From CAZGMC01 sp964526565 (GTDB lineage: Bacteria > Pseudomonadota > Alphaproteobacteria > DSM-16000 > Inquilinaceae): a DNA stretch of 7,986 nucleotides. The stretch is from NCBI GenBank assembly GCA_964526565.1, contig CAZGMC010000128.1:1-7986 (forward strand), read 5' to 3'. The position numbers were made by a program, and so were the translations under genes. Shown here piece by piece: positions 5,655 through 7,986 of the stretch (the first letter of the stretch is position 1; each line of letters begins with the position of its first letter). Under the pieces are notes generated by a model, which saw only the letters and a program-made list of their open reading frames with translations, did no database searches and had not been told where the DNA came from.

Positions 5655-7079
5655 ATGGCGACATCGATCAGGACCGACATCTGCGTGATTGGCGCCGGCT
5701 CGGCCGGGCTGACGATGGCCGCCGGGGCGTCGCAGATGGGGGCCGACACCGTGCTGATCGAAAGCGGCCTCATGGGCGGCGACTGCCTGAACCATGGTTG
5801 CGTGCCGTCGAAGTCTTTGATCGCCGCGGCCCACACCGCCCACACCATCCGCCACGGCGCCCGCTTCGGCGTCAACGGCACCGAGCCGGCGGTGGACTTC
5901 GCGCGGGTGCACGGGCACGTCCACGGCGTCATTGACGCCATCGCGCCGAACGATTCCGAGGAGCGGTTCACCGGCCTGGGCGTGCGCGTGATCCGGGCGC
6001 CGGCGCGGTTCACCGGGCCGGACCGGCTGGCGGCGGGGGACGTGGAGGTGACGGCGCGGCGCTTCGTCGTCGCCACCGGCTCGGCGCCAATGGTGCCGCC
6101 GATCCCCGGCCTGGACAGCGTGCCGTACCTGACCAACGAGACCATCTTCGACCGGCGTGTCCAGCCCGAGCACCTGGTCGTCATCGGCGGCGGGCCGATC
6201 GGCATGGAGCTGGCCCAGGCGTTCCGCCGCCTGGGCAGCCGGGTGACGGTGCTGGAGCGCTCCGCCATAATGCCCAAGGACGATCCGGAACTGGTCGACA
6301 TCGTTCGCCGCACCGTGCTGGCCGAGGGCGTCGACCTGCGCGAGGGCGCCGGCGTCGTCCGCGTCGAGCCGCACGGCAACGGCATCGCCGTGGTCCTGAA
6401 CGGCGAGGACGGCGAGGCGGTGGTGCAGGGCAGCGACCTGCTGGTCGCCACCGGGCGCGCGGCCAATGTCGACGGCCTGGGGCTGGAGGCGGCCGGCATC
6501 GACTATACCCCGCGCGGCATCACCGTGGACCGCCGCCTGCGCACCAGCAACAGGCGCATCTACGCCATCGGCGACGTGGCCGGCGGCTACCAGTTCACCC
6601 ACGCCGCCGGCTACGAGGCCGGCATCGTCATCCGCAACGCGCTGTTCCGGCTGCCGGCCAAGGCCAGTTACGACGCGCTGCCCTGGGTCACCTACACCGA
6701 CCCGGAGCTGGCCCAGGTCGGCCTGACCGAGGCGCAGGCGCGCGACCGCCACGGCGACATCCGGGTGCTGCGCTGGCCGTTCCACGAGAACGACCGCGCC
6801 CAGGCGGAGCGCGCCACCGACGGCCTGGTCAAGGTGGTCACCCGCAACAACGGCCGCGTGGTCGGCGCCGGCGTGGTCGGCCGGCACGCCGGCGAGCTGA
6901 TCCACACCTGGACCCTGGCCATCGGCCAGCGCCTGAAGGTCGGCGCCGTGGCCAACATGATCGCCCCGTACCCCACTCTGGGCGAGGTCAACAAGCGCGC
7001 CGCCGGCAGCTATTACGCGCCCAAGCTGTTCAGCGACCGGACGCAGACGATCGTGCGGTTCCTGGCGAAGTTCGGGTAA
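5655..7079 (+). CDS. FAD-dependent pyridine nucleotide-disulfide oxidoreductase, mercuric reductase/Lpd-like
   Basis: A 474-residue class I flavoprotein disulfide reductase-like enzyme. The N-terminal FAD-binding GAGSAG is at 13-18, and the redox-active disulfide motif GGDCLNHGCVPSKSL is at 41-55 (C44, C49). The NAD(P) Rossmann motif GGGPIGMELAQAF is at 178-190, with acidic E201 after the second strand, which suggests NADH rather than NADPH. The second FAD motif YAIGDVAG is at 303-310, and a C-terminal dimerisation domain follows. Where Lpd and MerA carry the catalytic HPTxxE, this protein has YPTLGE (Y439, E444), so the His base is missing. No N-terminal MerA heavy-metal domain is present, and there are no mer genes nearby, so mercury reduction is not supported. 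The substrate is unknown. ATG 5655 has GGAG 8 nt upstream; an in-frame ATG at 5622 is possible. It follows the TVP38 gene by 49 bp and is probably its operon partner, perhaps feeding a membrane-associated redox process. Confidence 0.92.
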   Translation: MATSIRTDICVIGAGSAGLTMAAGASQMGADTVLIESGLMGGDCLNHGCVPSKSLIAAAHTAHTIRHGARFGVNGTEPAVDFARVHGHVHGVIDAIAPNDSEERFTGLGVRVIRAPARFTGPDRLAAGDVEVTARRFVVATGSAPMVPPIPGLDSVPYLTNETIFDRRVQPEHLVVIGGGPIGMELAQAFRRLGSRVTVLERSAIMPKDDPELVDIVRRTVLAEGVDLREGAGVVRVEPHGNGIAVVLNGEDGEAVVQGSDLLVATGRAANVDGLGLEAAGIDYTPRGITVDRRLRTSNRRIYAIGDVAGGYQFTHAAGYEAGIVIRNALFRLPAKASYDALPWVTYTDPELAQVGLTEAQARDRHGDIRVLRWPFHENDRAQAERATDGLVKVVTRNNGRVVGAGVVGRHAGELIHTWTLAIGQRLKVGAVANMIAPYPTLGEVNKRAAGSYYAPKLFSDRTQTIVRFLAKFG

Positions 7080-7297
7080 GGGCGGAGCGGTGCCTTCCGG
7101 CGCGTATTCCGGTGACAGTTTCCTTATTCGCCTTGGACCAGCGGGCCAAACGGTCGGTCTGTCTCCTGCTGCCCCTTGCGATCGGCATGGCGCCCGCCGC
7201 TGCTGTCCAGCGCTTGCCCCGCCAAACAGAAGGCACCCGGTGGTGGTGCAATCGACAAATACCGAGGACAGAAGCACCATTCCTGGCAAGAGTATAA
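7080..7297. other. Gene-free stretch downstream of the flavoprotein gene
   Basis: No frame here resembles a protein. A diverged REP-like unit lies at 7109-7132. A weak, T-poor structure (TTCCGG repeated at 7095-7100 and 7107-7112) follows the stop, but there is no convincing intrinsic terminator for the upstream operon. A possible further remnant, GAGGACAG, occurs around 7264-7271. Confidence 0.5.
7109..7132 (+). repeat. Diverged REP-like unit (CGGTGACAGTTTCCTTATTC)
   Basis: It resembles the arms at folK (GGGACAGTT...TTATTTCCC). GGTGACAG at 7111-7118 can pair, with one mismatch, with CTGTCTCC at 7159-7166, so this may be a decayed inverted pair. Confidence 0.45.
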
Positions 7298-7407
7298 CCG
7301 TCATCGCGAGCGAAGCGTGGCGATCCAGACCCGGTGCCGCCAATTCAGCAAGGCATCCATCGCGCTTTCGGCACCACTGGATCGCCACGCGTCGCTCGAG
7401 ATGACGG
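7298..7407. repeat. 110-bp palindromic intergenic element (CGTCATYGCGAGCGAAGCG type)
   Basis: The left arm (7298-7328) begins CCGTCATCGCGAGCGAAG and ends GGCGATCCAG. The right arm (7377-7407) is its reverse complement, matching at 29 of 31 positions. Inside, GGTGCCG and CGGCACC give a second 7-bp stem, so a long cruciform or RNA hairpin is possible. A partial copy is at 22-52. This repeat class is common between genes in proteobacteria; it contains no gene and no transposase is seen. Confidence 0.88.
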
Positions 7408-7508
7408 CCGTTCTGGCGGATATTATTCGCAGAATACCGATTATTATTTCAGATGCCGAAGCGGTCAACCTGTACCATGCATGCCCTCTTTGGAATTCCG
7501 TCGCAGAC
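7408..7508. other. Gene-free, relatively AT-rich stretch
   Basis: It includes a small dyad TATTC-GCA-GAATA at 7424-7436 and ends in CCGTC-GCA-GACGG (7498-7510), a 5-bp stem abutting the 14-bp tandem repeat. I see no gene. Confidence 0.4.
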
Positions 7509-7550
7509 GGAGTCTCGGGGACGGAGTCTCGGGGACGGAGTCTCGGGGAC
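7509..7550 (+). repeat. Tandem repeat, three perfect copies of GGAGTCTCGGGGAC
   Basis: Three identical 14-bp units are at 7509-7522, 7523-7536 and 7537-7550. The last unit runs directly into ACATACCTCAATC, so the repeat looks like expansion of the head of a REP-like sequence (GGGGACACATACCTCAAT). Confidence 0.9.
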
Positions 7551-7587
7551 ACATACCTCAATCAAGGAAGTTCGGTTTTGCGTCCCC
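7545..7587. repeat. Second REP-like unit with GGGGAC/GTCCCC ends
   Basis: GGGGACACATACCTCAATC on the plus strand faces GGGGACGCAAAACCGAAC on the minus strand; GGGGAC (7545-7550) and GTCCCC (7582-7587) can pair. Sequences starting GGGGACACATACCTCAAT are a style of RAYT-associated repeat different from the one at folK. CTGAATCC is then repeated twice in tandem at 7587-7602. Confidence 0.55.
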
Positions 7588-7931
7588 TGAATCCCTGAAT
7601 CCAGCTGGCTTGACTCGCGGGTAGGGGCAGTCGACCCAGCCCTGCCGGGGGTTGCGCGTAGGACTGAAGTCGGCTAACAGAAGGGCGGACGCTGGAGGCG
7701 TGCAGGCCGCGTCGCTGGCGTCCGATCCGCGCTGCCGGCCGTGGTGCAACACTTCGCGAAACCTGTTGCAGGTGTTGCGCCGTGGCGAAAACCAGAACGA
7801 AATCAGCGAAAGAGCGCGCAACATCGTGGTTGCGCCGATGTTGCATCCGGTTGCGGGCGGTGCACCGGCGGCGCACCGGCCCCTTCCGTCGGGGCGCGGC
7901 GGGGGCTATATCTGCGTTTCGAAACCGTCCG
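7588..7931. other. Region without a supported gene, possibly upstream of a gene beyond the window
   Basis: Minus-strand and plus-strand frames stay open here, including plus-strand frames from GTG 7741 and GTG 7782 that reach the right edge. None shows a recognisable domain, and their composition follows simple GC bias. The segment carries a cluster of TGTTGC hexamers, a 9-bp stem-loop at 7818-7844, and a -10-like TATATC at 7907-7912. Together these could be a control region for a gene lying to the right. Confidence 0.35.
7746..7844. promoter_or_regulatory. Cluster of five TGTTGC/GCAACA hexamers with a 9-bp stem-loop
   Basis: Exact hexamers occur at 7746-7751 (reverse), 7764-7769, 7773-7778, 7818-7823 (reverse) and 7839-7844. 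GCAACATCG (7818-7826) pairs perfectly with CGATGTTGC (7836-7844) around a 9-nt loop, and GCAACAC (7746-7752) with GTGTTGC (7772-7778). This could be a regulator-binding array or a structured transcript; no T-run follows, so it is not a typical terminator. Confidence 0.45.
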
Positions 7932-7986
7932 CGCCACCGCCGAACGCCACCGCCGAACGCCACCGCCGAACGCCACCGCCGAACGC
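7932..7986 (+). repeat. Tandem repeat of CGCCACCGCCGAA (13 bp), at least four copies, cut by window edge
   Basis: Perfect units are at 7932-7944, 7945-7957, 7958-7970 and 7971-7983, with CGC of a fifth at the edge. Since 13 is not a multiple of 3, translation would give a 13-residue period, the same in all three frames of a strand apart from phase (for example RHRRTPPPNATAE). Whether it lies in a gene cannot be told from this window. Confidence 0.9.

Noticed and set aside
5655..7079. True mercuric reductase (merA) or dihydrolipoyl dehydrogenase (lpd)
   Set aside because: No heavy-metal-binding N-terminal domain, no mer genes or dehydrogenase-complex genes nearby, and the catalytic His is replaced by Tyr.
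5583..7388. 601-residue open frame on the minus strand, opposite the flavoprotein, and a 586-residue one at 4739-6499
   Set aside because: Both are antisense to well-supported genes, rich in Arg, Ala, Pro and Gln/His, with no recognisable fold; the length comes from scarce stop codons in GC-rich DNA.
7297..7407. Insertion sequence bounded by the 31-bp arms of the palindrome
   Set aside because: Only 48 bp lie between the arms (7329-7376), with no transposase and no visible target-site duplication; it is a palindromic repeat rather than an IS.
7562..7963. 133-residue minus-strand open frame overlapping the TGTTGC cluster
   Set aside because: No domain, Arg-rich, and it begins inside the 13-bp tandem array; another frame on the same strand is also open, so openness is uninformative.
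7298..7986. CRISPR array
   Set aside because: The repeats are either palindromic pairs or tightly adjacent tandem units with no unique spacers between them.

Overview
This is a GC-rich chromosomal window, most likely from an alphaproteobacterium, with Rhodospirillales-like organisms my best guess. The guess rests on strong GC bias at third codon positions, the FemAB/GNAT (COG3146-type) protein next to a RidA protein, the PhaJ-like MaoC hydratase next to ribF, and intergenic palindromes of the CGTCATTGCGAGCGAAGC type. No rRNA, tRNA, CRISPR array, transposase or phage gene was seen.

Layout: positions 1-336 hold no gene, only repeat fragments. On the minus strand lie ridA-like (1592-2056) and then a GNAT/FemAB-like acyltransferase (337-1509), read in that order. 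A 379-bp divergent intergenic region (2057-2435) with a hexamer array separates them from plus-strand genes: folK (2436-3026), a MaoC/PhaJ-type hydratase (3215-3643), ribF (3707-4669), a TVP38/TMEM64 membrane protein (4832-5605) and a mercuric-reductase-like flavoprotein (5655-7079). From 7080 to the end there is a repeat-rich block of about 900 bp with no convincing gene.

How the genes relate: folK (folate) and ribF (FMN/FAD) are housekeeping cofactor genes. The hydratase probably links beta-oxidation intermediates to polyhydroxyalkanoate or related acyl-CoA metabolism, and a TGC/GCA palindrome overlaps its possible promoter. The TVP38 protein and the flavoprotein are 49 bp apart on the same strand and probably form a two-gene membrane/redox unit, a pairing known from other bacteria. 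The flavoprotein keeps the redox-active CxxxxC pair but has Tyr where the family usually has the catalytic His of the C-terminal His-Glu dyad.

The most unusual material is the repeat content. It includes a REP-like inverted repeat that supplies the stop codon and last 22 residues of FolK, with diverged relatives near both ends of the window. There is also a 110-bp near-perfect palindromic element with a partial copy at the left edge, a 14-bp x3 tandem repeat beside a second REP-like sequence, a cluster of TGTTGC hexamers, and a 13-bp tandem array cut by the right edge. I see no clear new multi-gene system. The repeats and the altered flavoprotein are the best leads.
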